DNA of 64,000 nt from DASZIT01 sp963709665 (GCA_963709665.1 CAVPWU010000007.1:186001-250000), one strand, 5' to 3'. Shown: positions 1 to 13,404, counted from the stretch's first letter. The notes: generated by a model from the sequence alone, not told the origin. Program-made: numbers and translations.

Positions 1-985
1 GCTTGCCCACGTAGGGGTCGGTCATGATCTTGAAGGCCAGGGCCGAGAACGGGGCGTCGTCCTCCGCCGGGCGCTCCACCAGCTGGTCCTCCTTGCGCGG
101 GACGGTGCCCACGGTCGGGGGGATGTCCAGCGGGCTGGGCAGGTAGTCGACCACGGCGTCGAGCATGGGCTGGACGCCCTTGTTCTTGAAGGCGGAGCCG
201 CAGAGGATCGGGATGGCGGCGGTGGAGAGGGTGACGGTCCGCAGGCCGTTCTGGAGGTCGAGGGCGGTGATCTCCTCGTCGGCCAGGTACTTCTCCATGA
301 TGGTGTCGTCGTGGTTGGAGAGGACGTCGATCAGCTGGTGGCGGGCCTCCTCGGCCTCTTCCTGCATGTCGGCGGGGATGGGCTCCTCGGTCCACTCCTC
401 GCCCATGCCGTCGTCCCAGACCAGGGCCCGCATGTGGATCAGGTCCACCACGCCCCGGAAGCCGCCCTCCGCCCCGATGGGCAGCTGGCAGACGGCCGGC
501 ACCGCGTCGAGGCGGTCCTTGATCATGTCCACGCACATGTTGAAGTCGGCACCGGTCCGGTCCATCTTGTTGATGAAGCAGATCCGGGGGACCTCGTACT
601 TGTTGGCCTGGCGCCAGACCGTCTCGGTCTGCGGCTCCACGCCGGCCACGGCGTCGAAGACCGCCACCGCGCCGTCCAGCACCCGCAGGGAGCGCTCCAC
701 CTCCACCGTGAAGTCGACGTGGCCCGGGGTGTCGATGATGTTGATGACCGTGTCGCGCCAGCGGCAGGTGGTGGCCGCCGAGGTGATGGTGATGCCGCGC
801 TCCTGCTCCTGGACCATCCAGTCCATGGTGGCGGCACCTTCGTGGACCTCACCGATCTTGTAGTTCTTCCCCGTGTAGTAGAGGATCCGCTCGGTGGTGG
901 TGGTCTTCCCCGCGTCGATGTGGGCCATGATCCCGATGTTGCGGGTATTGGCGAGGGAGTGGGTACGGGTGGGCATCTCAGCCAT
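1..985 (-). CDS. fusA: Elongation factor G, N-terminal part (cut by window edge)
   Basis: Translational GTPase that drives ribosomal translocation and, with ribosome recycling factor, ribosome splitting. About 328 N-terminal residues of a protein usually near 700 are present; the rest lies beyond base 1. The P-loop 'AHIDAGKTT' follows the start closely, 'DTPGHVDF' (G3) is encoded near 712-738 and 'NKMD' (G4) near 561-573. The ATG at 985 begins MAEMPTRTHS; a second in-frame ATG lies at 976. It is the last gene of the rpsL-rpsG-fusA string and follows rpsG by 68 bases, the usual str-operon order; tuf would be expected next, outside the window. Identification is secure. Confidence 0.97.
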   Translation of the reverse strand, partial: MAEMPTRTHSLANTRNIGIMAHIDAGKTTTTERILYYTGKNYKIGEVHEGAATMDWMVQEQERGITITSAATTCRWRDTVINIIDTPGHVDFTVEVERSLRVLDGAVAVFDAVAGVEPQTETVWRQANKYEVPRICFINKMDRTGADFNMCVDMIKDRLDAVPAVCQLPIGAEGGFRGVVDLIHMRALVWDDGMGEEWTEEPIPADMQEEAEEARHQLIDVLSNHDDTIMEKYLADEEITALDLQNGLRTVTLSTAAIPILCGSAFKNKGVQPMLDAVVDYLPSPLDIPPTVGTVPRKEDQLVERPAEDDAPFSALAFKIMTDPYVGK

Positions 986-1053
986 GATTGATCAGCTCTC
1001 GGGTCGTGCTCGTAGGTCAGCTGGGGGGTCGGTGCGGGTGGGCCCGCACCCTC

Positions 1054-1524
1054 CTACCAACGGTAGTGGGCGAAGGCCTTGTTCGACTCGGCCATCTTGT
1101 GCATGTCCTCACGGCGCTTGGCCGCCGCCCCGATGCCGTTGGCGGCGTCGCGGATCTCGTTGGACAGGCGCTCGGCCGCCGTCTTCTCCCGCCGCTGCTG
1201 GGAGTAGGAGACCAGCCAGCGGATGGCCAGCGTGGTCGCCCGACGGGGGCGGACCTCCACCGGCACCTGGTAGGTGGCGCCACCCACCCGGCGGCTCTTG
1301 ACCTCGAGCTCGGGACGGGTGTTCTCCACGGCCTTCTTGAGGACGGCCACCGGGTCGCCGCCCGACTTCTCGGCCACGTCGGCCAGGGCGTCGTAGACGA
1401 TCCGCTCGGCCAGGGTGCGCTTCCCCCGGCTCAGGACCTTGTTGACCACCTGGGTCACCAGGACCGAGTGGTAGACGGGGTCGGGGATGAGTTCGCGTCG
1501 GGGTGCGGGTCCACTGCGGGGCAC
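1054..1524 (-). CDS. rpsG: 30S ribosomal protein S7
   Basis: Primary 16S rRNA-binding protein that organises the head of the small subunit. The frame stays open upstream to 1623, but GTG at 1524 gives the family-typical 156 residues starting VPRSGPAPRRELIPDP; the longer version would run into rpsL. The body (LSRGKRTLAERIVYDAL, then AIRWLVSYSQQRREKT) and the C-terminal 'NKAFAHYRW' are characteristic. The start lies one base after the rpsL stop, so translation is probably coupled to rpsL. The GTG start is chosen by homology and length. Confidence 0.97.
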   Translation of the reverse strand: MPRSGPAPRRELIPDPVYHSVLVTQVVNKVLSRGKRTLAERIVYDALADVAEKSGGDPVAVLKKAVENTRPELEVKSRRVGGATYQVPVEVRPRRATTLAIRWLVSYSQQRREKTAAERLSNEIRDAANGIGAAAKRREDMHKMAESNKAFAHYRW

Positions 1525-1525
1525 G

Positions 1526-1897
1526 TCAGGACTCCTTCTTGGCGCCGTAGCGGCTGCGGGCTTGGTTGCGGTCTCGGACACCCGAGGCGTCCAGGGTGCC
1601 GCGGATGACCTTGTAGCGGACACCCGGGAGGTCCTTCACACGGCCACCACGCACCAGGACGATGGAGTGCTCCTGGAGGTTGTGGCCCTCACCCGGGATG
1701 TAGGCGGTGATCTCGAGCCCGCTGGTCAGCCGCACACGGGCCACCTTCCGGAGCGCCGAGTTCGGCTTCTTCGGGGTGTGGGTGTACACGCGGGTGCAGA
1801 CGCCACGCCGCTGGGGGGCGCCCTTCAGGGCCGGCGTCTTGCTCTTGGTGGGCTTGGTCGCCCGACCCTTGCGGACGAGCTGGGAAATCGTGGGCAC
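1526..1897 (-). CDS. rpsL: 30S ribosomal protein S12
   Basis: Decoding-centre protein of the small subunit, 123 residues, the normal actinobacterial length. Key segments are 'TPKKPNSALRK' and 'GRVKDLPGVRYK', in which the lysines altered in streptomycin-resistant mutants are the wild-type residues, so the sequence predicts no S12-based resistance. The start is GTG at 1897, preceded by a purine-rich AGAGG stretch. First gene of rpsL-rpsG-fusA. In most actinobacteria rpoC lies directly upstream; here a DUF222/HNH gene of opposite orientation sits between. Confidence 0.97.
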   Translation of the reverse strand: MPTISQLVRKGRATKPTKSKTPALKGAPQRRGVCTRVYTHTPKKPNSALRKVARVRLTSGLEITAYIPGEGHNLQEHSIVLVRGGRVKDLPGVRYKVIRGTLDASGVRDRNQARSRYGAKKES

Positions 1898-2363
1898 GCG
1901 CTACCTCTAGCTAGTGGACTGCGGGGTTGGTCGCAGCAGCAGCTGCAAACCTCGGACTGCGGTGGGCACGGAACGCCCTCGGGCGTCGATCGTGCGAACA
2001 AACAATGCTACGGCATCGGCTGGGGCTGGGCAAACGCGCCCGGAGGTCCCCGGCGAGATCCGCCGTCACTGCTCGGGGTCCAGTGTAGCGGTCAGGGGGT
2101 GCCGATCGGCCGTCGGGTGGCGTGTCTCCTGCGCTCCCAGGCCCGGCCCCCCACCGGTCGGCCCGGTGCGGACGGGTCGGCTCCCGCCGTCCGGTGTTGT
2201 CCCCGGCCGGTGTCCCCGTTCGTCGATGTCCTCCCCTGGCCGGTTCTCCTCTGCCGGTTCTCCCCGGCCGGTGTCCTCCCCGGGCCGGTTCCACCCGGCC
2301 GTTCCCCCCGGGTCGGCGATCCGACCAGCGGGGGGTGTCACACCCCCCTGGGACAATTTCCCC
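1898..2363. other. Divergent intergenic region with GC-rich repeats
   Basis: 466 bases between rpsL (minus) and the DUF222/HNH gene (plus), so it must hold promoters for both. The rpsL-proximal part (1910-2090) is the less GC-rich, with 'GTGCGAACAAACAATGC' near 1991. From about 2200 to 2330 it is a low-complexity tract of imperfect CCGG(C/T)CGGTGTCC and CCGGTTC units. The plus-strand frame is open through the whole region, but codon content and the loss of family resemblance argue against coding. I cannot place promoters with confidence. Confidence 0.5.
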
Positions 2364-3926
2364 ATGACAGGTCGGGTCCCCGGCGGGGCGACGAAGACGG
2401 AGGCGAGGGCCACCGGTGGGGCCACCCCGGCCGGGTGCTCGGCGGCGTGCGGTGGGGAGGGGGCCACCTCGGTCCTGTCCGGCGTGGAGTCGGAGCTCGA
2501 GGGGTTCGTGCGGTCCTTCGAGCCGGCCCGCTTCAGCGGTGACGACGCCGCCTCCCTGGTGCGGCGCTTCGCCCGGATCGAGCACCTGGCCCAGGCGGGC
2601 AAGACCCTGGCCGCCAGGCGGGCCGCCGACTCGGACATCCACCGCCGCTCCGGCCAGCGTTCGGGGGCCGAGTGGCTGGCCGCCGAGACCGGGGAGTCGC
2701 TGGGCGATGCCCTCGACACCCTGAAGCTGGGGGAGAACCTCGGCTCCCAGCCCGGGGTGGAGGACGCCCTCCGGGGCGGGAAGCTCTCCCCGAGGAAGGC
2801 CCGGCTGATCTCGGGGGCCGTGAAGGAGAACCCCGGGGCGGAGGCCGACCTGCTGGCCGGGGCGGAGACCGACTCCCTCCGCACCGTCCAGGACAAGGCC
2901 GGCCGGGCCCGGGCCCAACGGGGCTCGGCCGAGGACGAGCGCCGGCGGGAGGAGCGGCTCCACGCCAGGCGGTCGCTCCGCACCTGGACCGATCCGGTCG
3001 ACGGCATGACCCTCCTCCACGGCCGGTTCGCCCCCCTGGAGGGGGCCCGGCTGCGCTCGGCGCTGGAGCGGACGTGTGACCAGGTGTTCCGCCGGAACCG
3101 GAGGGCCGGCATCGAGGAGTCCCGGGACGCCTACATGGCCGACGCCCTGGTGGAGCTGGTGGCCACCGGGGCCACCGGGACCGGTGACCCGGCCGGGACC
3201 CGGGGTGCCGGGCAGGGGCAGGGCACCGATGCCGGAGCCGGGCAGGGCCCCGATGCCGGAGCCGGACAGGGCCCCGATGCCGGGCAGGGACAGGGCACCG
3301 GAGGCCAGCGATCGGGCACCGGCCAGGGCCGGGGCCGGGGTGCCACCACCGGCACCGGCCGGTCCCGTGGCCCCTACCGGACCGACACCGTCCACGTCCG
3401 GGTCGACCTCGCCGCCCTGCGGGCCGGGTTCGCCGGGCCGGGACAGAGGTGCGAGATCCCCGGCATCGGGCCCATCTCGGTGGAGCGGGCCCGGGAGATC
3501 ATGGGGGACGCCCTCCTCCGCCTGGTCATCACCGACGGGGTGGACGTCCCCTGCATCGTCAACCTGAAGCGGGGCATCCCCGCCCCGGTGGCCTCGGCCC
3601 TCTTGGAGCGGGACCCGGTCTGTGTGATCTCCGGCTGTGACCAGCACCGTCACCTCCAGATCGACCACTGGTCGGTGGACTTCGCCAAGCAGGGACCCAC
3701 CCAGTGGTGGAACCTGGTCCGGCTGTGCCCCTTCCACCACGGGTTGAAGACCCGGGGCTACTTCCACCTGGACCGGAACCCCGACCACAGCTGGAGCTTC
3801 ACCGTCACCCCCAAGGGGAGAGCCCACGGCTACGGCCCGGTCGGCCCACCCCCGGCGGATCCCGACCCACCCGACCCCGACCCGCCCGACCCGGGCGGCC
3901 CCACCCTCTTCCCCCACACGGAGTGA
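2364..3926 (+). CDS. DUF222 / HNH endonuclease-domain protein (13E12 repeat family)
   Basis: 520-residue protein with an N-terminal helical DUF222 region (about residues 30-240, including 'LSPRKARLISGAV') and a C-terminal HNH nuclease-like domain with 'CVISGCDQHRHLQIDHW', 'WWNLVRLCPFHH' and 'GLKTRG' (roughly 415-470). Between them lies a Gly/Gln/Pro-rich linker of imperfect 'GAGQGPDA' units (about 3200-3330). ATG at 2364 is chosen because sequence upstream in the same frame is low-complexity and unlike the family. Such genes are multicopy and selfish-looking in actinobacteria; cellular function is not established. It is inserted between rpoC and rpsL in opposite orientation to both, interrupting a normally tight cluster. 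Confidence 0.85.
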   Translation: MTGRVPGGATKTEARATGGATPAGCSAACGGEGATSVLSGVESELEGFVRSFEPARFSGDDAASLVRRFARIEHLAQAGKTLAARRAADSDIHRRSGQRSGAEWLAAETGESLGDALDTLKLGENLGSQPGVEDALRGGKLSPRKARLISGAVKENPGAEADLLAGAETDSLRTVQDKAGRARAQRGSAEDERRREERLHARRSLRTWTDPVDGMTLLHGRFAPLEGARLRSALERTCDQVFRRNRRAGIEESRDAYMADALVELVATGATGTGDPAGTRGAGQGQGTDAGAGQGPDAGAGQGPDAGQGQGTGGQRSGTGQGRGRGATTGTGRSRGPYRTDTVHVRVDLAALRAGFAGPGQRCEIPGIGPISVERAREIMGDALLRLVITDGVDVPCIVNLKRGIPAPVASALLERDPVCVISGCDQHRHLQIDHWSVDFAKQGPTQWWNLVRLCPFHHGLKTRGYFHLDRNPDHSWSFTVTPKGRAHGYGPVGPPPADPDPPDPDPPDPGGPTLFPHTE

Positions 3927-4048
3927 GTGGGGCGCGCCGCCGGCGGATCTGCCGGCGCACCGGGCAGGGGCCTCCGGACCGGCGGGATCACCCCACCACC
4001 AACCCAGCAGGCCCCCGGATCACCCCGAGCTCACCCCGAAAGCGAAGA

Positions 4049-4070
4049 ACGGGGACCCGTAGGCCCCCGT
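4049..4070. terminator. Possible hairpin terminator between convergent genes
   Basis: ACGGGG and CCCCGT form a stem with a 10-base loop in the 216-base gap between the converging DUF222/HNH gene and rpoC. There is no T-tract on either side, so a bidirectional terminator is only a suggestion. Nothing else was seen in the gap. Confidence 0.3.
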
Positions 4071-4142
4071 CCCTCACCACTGCGACACTGGAATGCCTGC
4101 GCCACCGTCACCCGCCGAGGAACGGCTGGGACGACGGCGGGA

Positions 4143-8228
<4,086 letters not shown>

Positions 8229-11200
8229 TTAGAAGCCCCTTTCCGCTGCGCGCCGCTCGTCCTCTTCGTCCGACCCCCGCTCGGGCCGGCTGATGTCGAT
8301 GCCCAGCTCCTCGGCCGTGCGGAACACGTCCTCGTCCAGCTCTCGCATCTCGATCTCCTCCCCACCGGGCGCCAACACCTCGACGTCCAGGCAGAGGGAC
8401 TGCATCTCCTTGATCAGCACCTTGAAGCTCTCGGGGATCCCCGGCTCGGGGATGTTCTCGCCCTTGACGATCGCCTCGTAGACCTTCACCCGACCCAGCA
8501 CGTCGTCCGACTTGATGGTCAGCAGCTCCTGCAGGGCGTAGGCGGCGCCGAACGCCTCGAGCGCCCACACCTCCATCTCCCCGAACCGCTGGCCACCGAA
8601 CTGGGCCTTCCCACCCAGCGGCTGCTGGGTGATCATCGAGTAGGGGCCGGTAGACCGGGCGTGGATCTTGTCGTCCACCAGGTGGTGGAGCTTCAGGATG
8701 TACACGTAGCCGACCGACACCGGGTTGTCGTAGGGCTCGCCGGTGCGTCCGTTCCACAGCTGCGACTTGCCGTCGTCGGTGACCTGCACGGCCCCGTCGA
8801 TCCCGTCGGAGTTGAGGGTCCGGAAGATCTTCTGGATGGTCGGGTGGCGGCCGGCGTCGGCCTCCTCGTCCCAGTGGGCACCGTCGAACACCGGGGTGGA
8901 GACCCACACCGCCGGGTCGGTCCGGGGCCGGGTCTTGGTCTCGGTGCCCCGCAGCGGGACCCGGGCCACCTCGCCGGCGTCCTTCCAGCCCCAGCGGGCG
9001 GCGTAGCCGAGGTGCGACTCGAGCACCTGGCCCACGTTCATCCGGCTGGGCACGCCGAGGGGGTTGAGGATGATGTCGACCGGGGTGCCGTCGGCCTGGA
9101 AGGGCATGTCCTCGATCGGGAGGATCTTGGAGATCACGCCCTTGTTGCCGTGGCGGCCGGCCAGCTTGTCGCCCTCGGAGATCTTCCGCTTCTGGGCCAC
9201 GTACACCCGGACCAGCTGGTTGACCCCGGGCGGCAGCTCGTGGGCGTCCTCGCGGGAGAAGACCCGGACGTCGATGACCTTGCCCTCTTCGCCGTGGGGC
9301 ACCTTCAGGGAGGTGTCGCGGACCTCGCGGGCCTTCTCACCGAAGATGGCCCGGAGGAGGCGCTCCTCGGGGGTCTGCTCGGTCTCGCCCTTGGGGGTGA
9401 CCTTGCCCACCAGGACGTCGCCCGGCCCGACCTCGGCGCCGATGCGGATGATGCCCCGCTCGTCGAGGTCGGCCAGGATCTCCTCGGAGAGGTTCGGGAT
9501 GTCCCGGGTGATCTCCTCGGCGCCCAGCTTGGTGTCGCGGGCGTCGACCTCGTGCTCCTCGATGTGGATCGACGTGAGCACGTCGTCCTTCACCAGGCGC
9601 TCGGAGAGGATGATGGCGTCCTCGTAGTTGTAGCCCTCCCAGGGCATGAAGGCCACCAGCAGGTTCTTGCCCAGGGCCAGCTCGCCGTTGTGGGTGGAGG
9701 GGCCGTCGGCCAGGACGTCGCCGGCGTGGACCTTCTGGCCCTCCTCCACGATCACCTTCTGGTTGATGGAGGTGTTCTGGTTGGAGCGGCGGAACTTGGC
9801 CAGCCGGTAGACCTTGCGGCCCAGCACGGTGCCCAGGCGGTCGGTGGCGCCGGCCTTGTACTCGACGGTGATCTGGTCGCCGGACACGTCGACGACGGTG
9901 CCGTCGCCCTCGGCCTGGACCACGTCCCCGGCGTCACGGGCGGCGCGGGCCTCCACGCCGGTGCCGATGTAGGGGGCCTCGGGGACCACCAGCGGCACCG
10001 CCTGCTTCTGCATGTTGGCGCCCATCAGGGCCCGGTTGGCGTCGTCGTGCTCCACGAAGGGGATCAGGGCGGTGGAGACCGACACGATCTGCTTCGGCGA
10101 GACGTCCATCAGGTCGACCTCGGCCGGGGGCACGAAGTCGATCTCCGAGGTGGTGCCGTAGGAGGTGGTGGTGGCACCCACCCGGACACCGGTGCCCTGC
10201 GGGCCGCGGCGGACCAGGATCCGGTCCTCGGTGAACTTGCCGTTGGCGTCGAGCACGGCCGACGCCTGGGCGATGACGTGCTCCTCCTCCTCGTCGGCGG
10301 CCAGGTAGTTGATCTCGTCGGTCACCCGCCCGTCCACCACCTTGCGGTAGGGGGTCTCGATGAAGCCGTACTCGTTGACCCGGGCGTAGGTGGCCAGTGA
10401 GCCGATCAGGCCGATGTTCGGGCCCTCGGGGGTCTCGATCGGGCACATCCGGCCGTAGTGCGAGGTGTGGACGTCACGGACCTCGAAGCCGGCCCGCTCC
10501 CGGGAGAGGCCGCCGGGCCCGAGGGCCGACAGGCGGCGCTTGTGGGCCAGGCCCGACAGCGGGTTGTTCTGGTCCATGAACTGGCTCAGCTGGCTGGTGC
10601 CGAAGAACTCCTTGACGGCGGCGACCACCGGTCGGATGTTGATCAGCGTCTGGGGGGTGATGGCCTCCACGTCCTGGGTGGTCATCCGCTCCCGGACCAC
10701 GCGCTCCATCCGGGACAGGCCGACCCGCACCTGGTTCTGGATGAGCTCGCCGACCGAGCGGATCCGCCGGTTGGCGAAGTGGTCCTGGTCGTCGATGCGG
10801 TAGTTCGACTCCCCGTCGGCCATGTGCTTGGCCAGGTGGAGCATGTAGGTGGAGGAGGCCAGGATCTCGGCCGGGCTGAGGACGCCCTGGGTCGGCGAGG
10901 GCTTCTCCAGCTTGATCTGGAAGATGTCCTCGATGCGGTCGAGCTCCGGGCCCAGCTTCCGGTTCAGCTTGTAGCGGCCGACCCGGGTGAGGTCGTAGCG
11001 CTTGGGGTTGAAGAAGGCGTTCTCGAAGTACTGGCGGGCGGCCTCGACCGACAGCGGCTCACCGGGGCGGGCCCGCTTGTAGATCTCCAGCAGCGCCTCC
11101 TCGCGGGTGGGCGCCAGGTTCTGCTCCTTCTCCCACTGGCCCTCGAGGAAGTCGAAGTAGCGGACGAAGCGCTCGAGGAAGGCCTGGTCCTCGTAGCCGA

Positions 11201-11804
11201 GGGCGCGGAGCAGCACGAAGAGGGAGAGGCGGCGCTTGCGGGCCACCCGGCAGCCGGCCGTGACGTCCTTGGACGGCTTGGCCTCCACGTCGAACTCGAT
11301 CCACTCGCCCCGGTAGGGGTGGATGGTGCCGGTGAAGACGGTCTTGGCGTCGCGGCCGGGCTGGAAGATGACACCCGGCGAACGCACCAGCTGGCTGACC
11401 ACCACCCGCTCGGTGCCGTTGACGATGAAGGTGCCCTTGTCGGTCATCACGGGGAAGTCGCCCATGAAGACCGTCTGCTCCTTGATCTCCCCGGTGGAGG
11501 CGTTCATGAACCGCGCCCGGACGAAGACCGGGGCGGCGTAGGTCATGTCCTTCTCCTTGCACTCCTCCACCGAGAACTTCGGCGGCGGGCGCAGGTCGGG
11601 GTCGGTCGGGTCGAACTCGAGCTCCAGGCTCAGCTGACCGGTGAAGTCCTCGATCGGGCTGATGTCGTTGAAGGTCTCGGCGAGGCCCTTGTCCAGGAAC
11701 CACTGGAACGAGTCGCGCTGGATCGCCACGAGATCCGGCAGAGGCAGAGCCTCGTCAATGTTGGCAAAGGAAAAACGTTCCGGGCTGTTGGACCGTGCAG
11801 GCAA
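8229..11804 (-). CDS. rpoB: DNA-directed RNA polymerase subunit beta
   Basis: Catalytic beta subunit of RNA polymerase, 1191 residues. The rifampicin-binding segment (about residues 400-435: 'SQLSQFMDQNNPLSG', 'HKRRLSALGPGGL') matches the susceptible consensus at the usual resistance positions. 'GRHGNKGVIS' and the C-terminal 'GGKAQFGGQRFGEMEVWAL' are standard active-site and clamp motifs. The start at 11804 is supported by the canonical N-terminal region 'RFSFANIDEALPLPDLVAIQ'. Co-transcribed with rpoC with zero intergenic bases; separated from rplL by 393 bases carrying a strong hairpin. Confidence 0.99.
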   Translation of the reverse strand: MPARSNSPERFSFANIDEALPLPDLVAIQRDSFQWFLDKGLAETFNDISPIEDFTGQLSLELEFDPTDPDLRPPPKFSVEECKEKDMTYAAPVFVRARFMNASTGEIKEQTVFMGDFPVMTDKGTFIVNGTERVVVSQLVRSPGVIFQPGRDAKTVFTGTIHPYRGEWIEFDVEAKPSKDVTAGCRVARKRRLSLFVLLRALGYEDQAFLERFVRYFDFLEGQWEKEQNLAPTREEALLEIYKRARPGEPLSVEAARQYFENAFFNPKRYDLTRVGRYKLNRKLGPELDRIEDIFQIKLEKPSPTQGVLSPAEILASSTYMLHLAKHMADGESNYRIDDQDHFANRRIRSVGELIQNQVRVGLSRMERVVRERMTTQDVEAITPQTLINIRPVVAAVKEFFGTSQLSQFMDQNNPLSGLAHKRRLSALGPGGLSRERAGFEVRDVHTSHYGRMCPIETPEGPNIGLIGSLATYARVNEYGFIETPYRKVVDGRVTDEINYLAADEEEEHVIAQASAVLDANGKFTEDRILVRRGPQGTGVRVGATTTSYGTTSEIDFVPPAEVDLMDVSPKQIVSVSTALIPFVEHDDANRALMGANMQKQAVPLVVPEAPYIGTGVEARAARDAGDVVQAEGDGTVVDVSGDQITVEYKAGATDRLGTVLGRKVYRLAKFRRSNQNTSINQKVIVEEGQKVHAGDVLADGPSTHNGELALGKNLLVAFMPWEGYNYEDAIILSERLVKDDVLTSIHIEEHEVDARDTKLGAEEITRDIPNLSEEILADLDERGIIRIGAEVGPGDVLVGKVTPKGETEQTPEERLLRAIFGEKAREVRDTSLKVPHGEEGKVIDVRVFSREDAHELPPGVNQLVRVYVAQKRKISEGDKLAGRHGNKGVISKILPIEDMPFQADGTPVDIILNPLGVPSRMNVGQVLESHLGYAARWGWKDAGEVARVPLRGTETKTRPRTDPAVWVSTPVFDGAHWDEEADAGRHPTIQKIFRTLNSDGIDGAVQVTDDGKSQLWNGRTGEPYDNPVSVGYVYILKLHHLVDDKIHARSTGPYSMITQQPLGGKAQFGGQRFGEMEVWALEAFGAAYALQELLTIKSDDVLGRVKVYEAIVKGENIPEPGIPESFKVLIKEMQSLCLDVEVLAPGGEEIEMRELDEDVFRTAEELGIDISRPERGSDEEDERRAAERGF

Positions 11805-12197
11805 GTGCCTACTCCTCCCAGTTTCGGGGTGGACGGGGCGACGACGTGGTACTTCGGTGGTCTGGAAAGCGGTACGGCTCGGGGGTCGACGACATCCACC
11901 CGAGTGGTTGGAGGGGCGCCGAGGCGCGCGCCATTTAGCCTAAAAAGCTGGGGAAGGCGTCAGGAGCAGGCACGGCAACAAGTAAGCATACCTTGGCGCG
12001 CACCAATCCACAACCCCGGGTCCACAGACCCGGAGCGAGCATGCACACCGTAGGAGGCCGACCGGCCGCCGTCAAGGATTCGGGGGTGGATTCGGCCCGG
12101 GCGCCGGAGCGCCACGGTCCGTCGACCCCGGGAGTCCTCCCGGGCGTCGTCCCGGCTCCCGCCCGCCGTCGGTGCGGTGGACGGGAGCCGGTCCGTG
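11805..12197 (-). promoter_or_regulatory. rplL-rpoB intergenic leader
   Basis: A 393-base non-coding interval on the rpoBC side of rplL. It contains a perfect CCCGGGAG/CTCCCGGG stem near rplL and a comparatively AT-rich stretch at about 11930-11995 (CTTGTTG, TTTTTAGGCTAAAT on the minus strand), where an internal rpoB promoter is plausible. Partial termination after rplJL followed by a secondary promoter or RNA processing is common in bacteria at this junction; here it is inference from layout. Confidence 0.5.
12127..12144 (-). terminator. Attenuator-like hairpin between rplL and rpoB
   Basis: Perfect 8-bp inverted repeat CCCGGGAG-TC-CTCCCGGG 54 bases after the rplL stop. There is no U-run, so full intrinsic termination is doubtful; a pausing/attenuation or RNase processing hairpin is equally possible. 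Confidence 0.45.
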
Positions 12198-12593
12198 CTA
12201 CTTGAGCTCGACGCTGGCGCCGGCTCCCTCGAGCTGCGCCTTCGCCTTCTCGGCGTCTTCCTTCTTGGCCTTCTCCAGGACCGGCTTGGGGGCGCCGTCC
12301 ACCAGGTCCTTGGCCTCCTTCAGGCCGAGGCTGGTCAGGGCGCGCACCTCCTTGATGACCTGGATCTTCTTGTCGCCGGCGGCGGTCAGGATGACGTCGA
12401 ACTCATCCTTCTCCTCCTCGGCGGCAGCGTCGCCGCCACCCCCGCCCGCCGGGGCGGCGGCGGCCACGGCCACCGGGGCCGCGGCGGTGACGCCGAAACG
12501 GTCCTCGAAGGCCTTGAGCAGCTCGCTCAGCTCGAGGACGGACAGCTCCGAGATGCCGTCCAGAATCTGGTCCTTGGTCAGGGTGCCTGCCAT
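12198..12593 (-). CDS. rplL: 50S ribosomal protein L7/L12
   Basis: Stalk protein that recruits translational GTPases, 131 residues. The N-terminal dimerisation domain ('DQILDGISELSVLELSELLK') is joined by an Ala/Gly-rich hinge to the C-terminal factor-binding domain ('DVILTAAGDKKIQVIKEVRA', 'LGLKEAKDLVDGAPK'). Start ATG at 12593 with AAGGAAGCAAGGAGC upstream. It follows rplJ, with which it forms the L10-(L12)n stalk. Confidence 0.98.
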   Translation of the reverse strand: MAGTLTKDQILDGISELSVLELSELLKAFEDRFGVTAAAPVAVAAAAPAGGGGGDAAAEEEKDEFDVILTAAGDKKIQVIKEVRALTSLGLKEAKDLVDGAPKPVLEKAKKEDAEKAKAQLEGAGASVELK

Positions 12594-12674
12594 TGTCGTT
12601 GCTCCTTGCTTCCTTGCTGGTTCGTTTGTGTGATCGATGAGCGGTGGTTCGGGTGGTTCGGGTCGCCGGGTGGG

Positions 12675-13404
12675 CTACTCGGCGGTTGCCGGGGCGTCGC
12701 CCTCGGACGGTGCCTCGGCCCCGGGGGGGGCGGTGGTCTCCGCCTGAGCCTCCTCGGCGGGCGCTGCGTCGGCGGCCGGGGCGGCCTCGGCCTGACTCGG
12801 CGGCGGGTGCCTCGGGCGCAGCCTCGGCGGCCGGTGCCTCCGCCTCGGGCGCAGCATCGGTGGCCTCCGCCTCGGCGGGAGCCCCGCCCAACTTCTCCAC
12901 CAGGGCGGACAGGCCGTAGGCCAGGTTGCGGGGCAGCGCCTCGAGCAGCCCGGCGAACTGCTGCATGGGGGCCGACAGGGCGCCGGCGAACTGCGCCAGG
13001 AGGGTCTCCCGGGGCGGGAGGTCGGCCAGCTGGCCCATCTCCGAGGCGGAGAGGACGCCCTGCCCGACGATGCCGCCCTTCACCACCAGGTTGGGGTTGG
13101 CGCGGGCGAAGTCCCGGAGCGCCTTGGCCACGGCGCTGACGTCGCCCTCCACGAAGGCGATGGCGGTGGGGCCGGTCAGCAGGTCGTGGATCGACGCCTG
13201 GGGCCCGTCGGCGACGGCCAGCCGGACCAGGGTGTTCTTGTAGACCTTGTAGTCGCCACCGGCGGCGGCCAGCTGGCGGCGCAGGTCGGCCAGCTCCGCC
13301 ACGGTGAGTCCCCGGTACTCGGTGAGCACCGCGGCGTCGGCGGCCGCCAGGCGGCCCCGCACCTCGTCGACGACGGCGACCTTGTCAGCCCTCGGATTGT
13401 CCAT
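12675..13404 (-). CDS. rplJ: 50S ribosomal protein L10, with apparent one-base frameshift in its tail
   Basis: Stalk base protein that anchors L7/L12 dimers and autoregulates its operon. ATG at 13404 (MDNPRADKVAVVDEVR) is preceded by GGTGGAGGGACC. The conserved body runs to 'LSALVEKLGG'. As written, the frame then reads an Ala/Glu tail and changes abruptly at about 12795 into an Arg/Gly-rich sequence that runs on through rplL to 12403 (343 residues in total). Skipping one base at about 12795 restores a typical Ala/Glu/Pro tail ending 'EGDAPATAE' at 12675, before rplL. The corrected extent is given. A sequencing or assembly error in a low-complexity tract is most likely, since the gene is essential. 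Confidence 0.88.

Noticed and set aside
1054..1623. Longer S7 reading frame of 189 residues
   Set aside because: It would overlap rpsL by about 98 bases and adds sequence absent from the family; GTG at 1524 gives the standard 156 residues.
2122..2330. Coding start of the DUF222/HNH protein upstream of 2364
   Set aside because: The upstream in-frame sequence is built of low-complexity CCGG repeats and has no resemblance to the family N-terminus.
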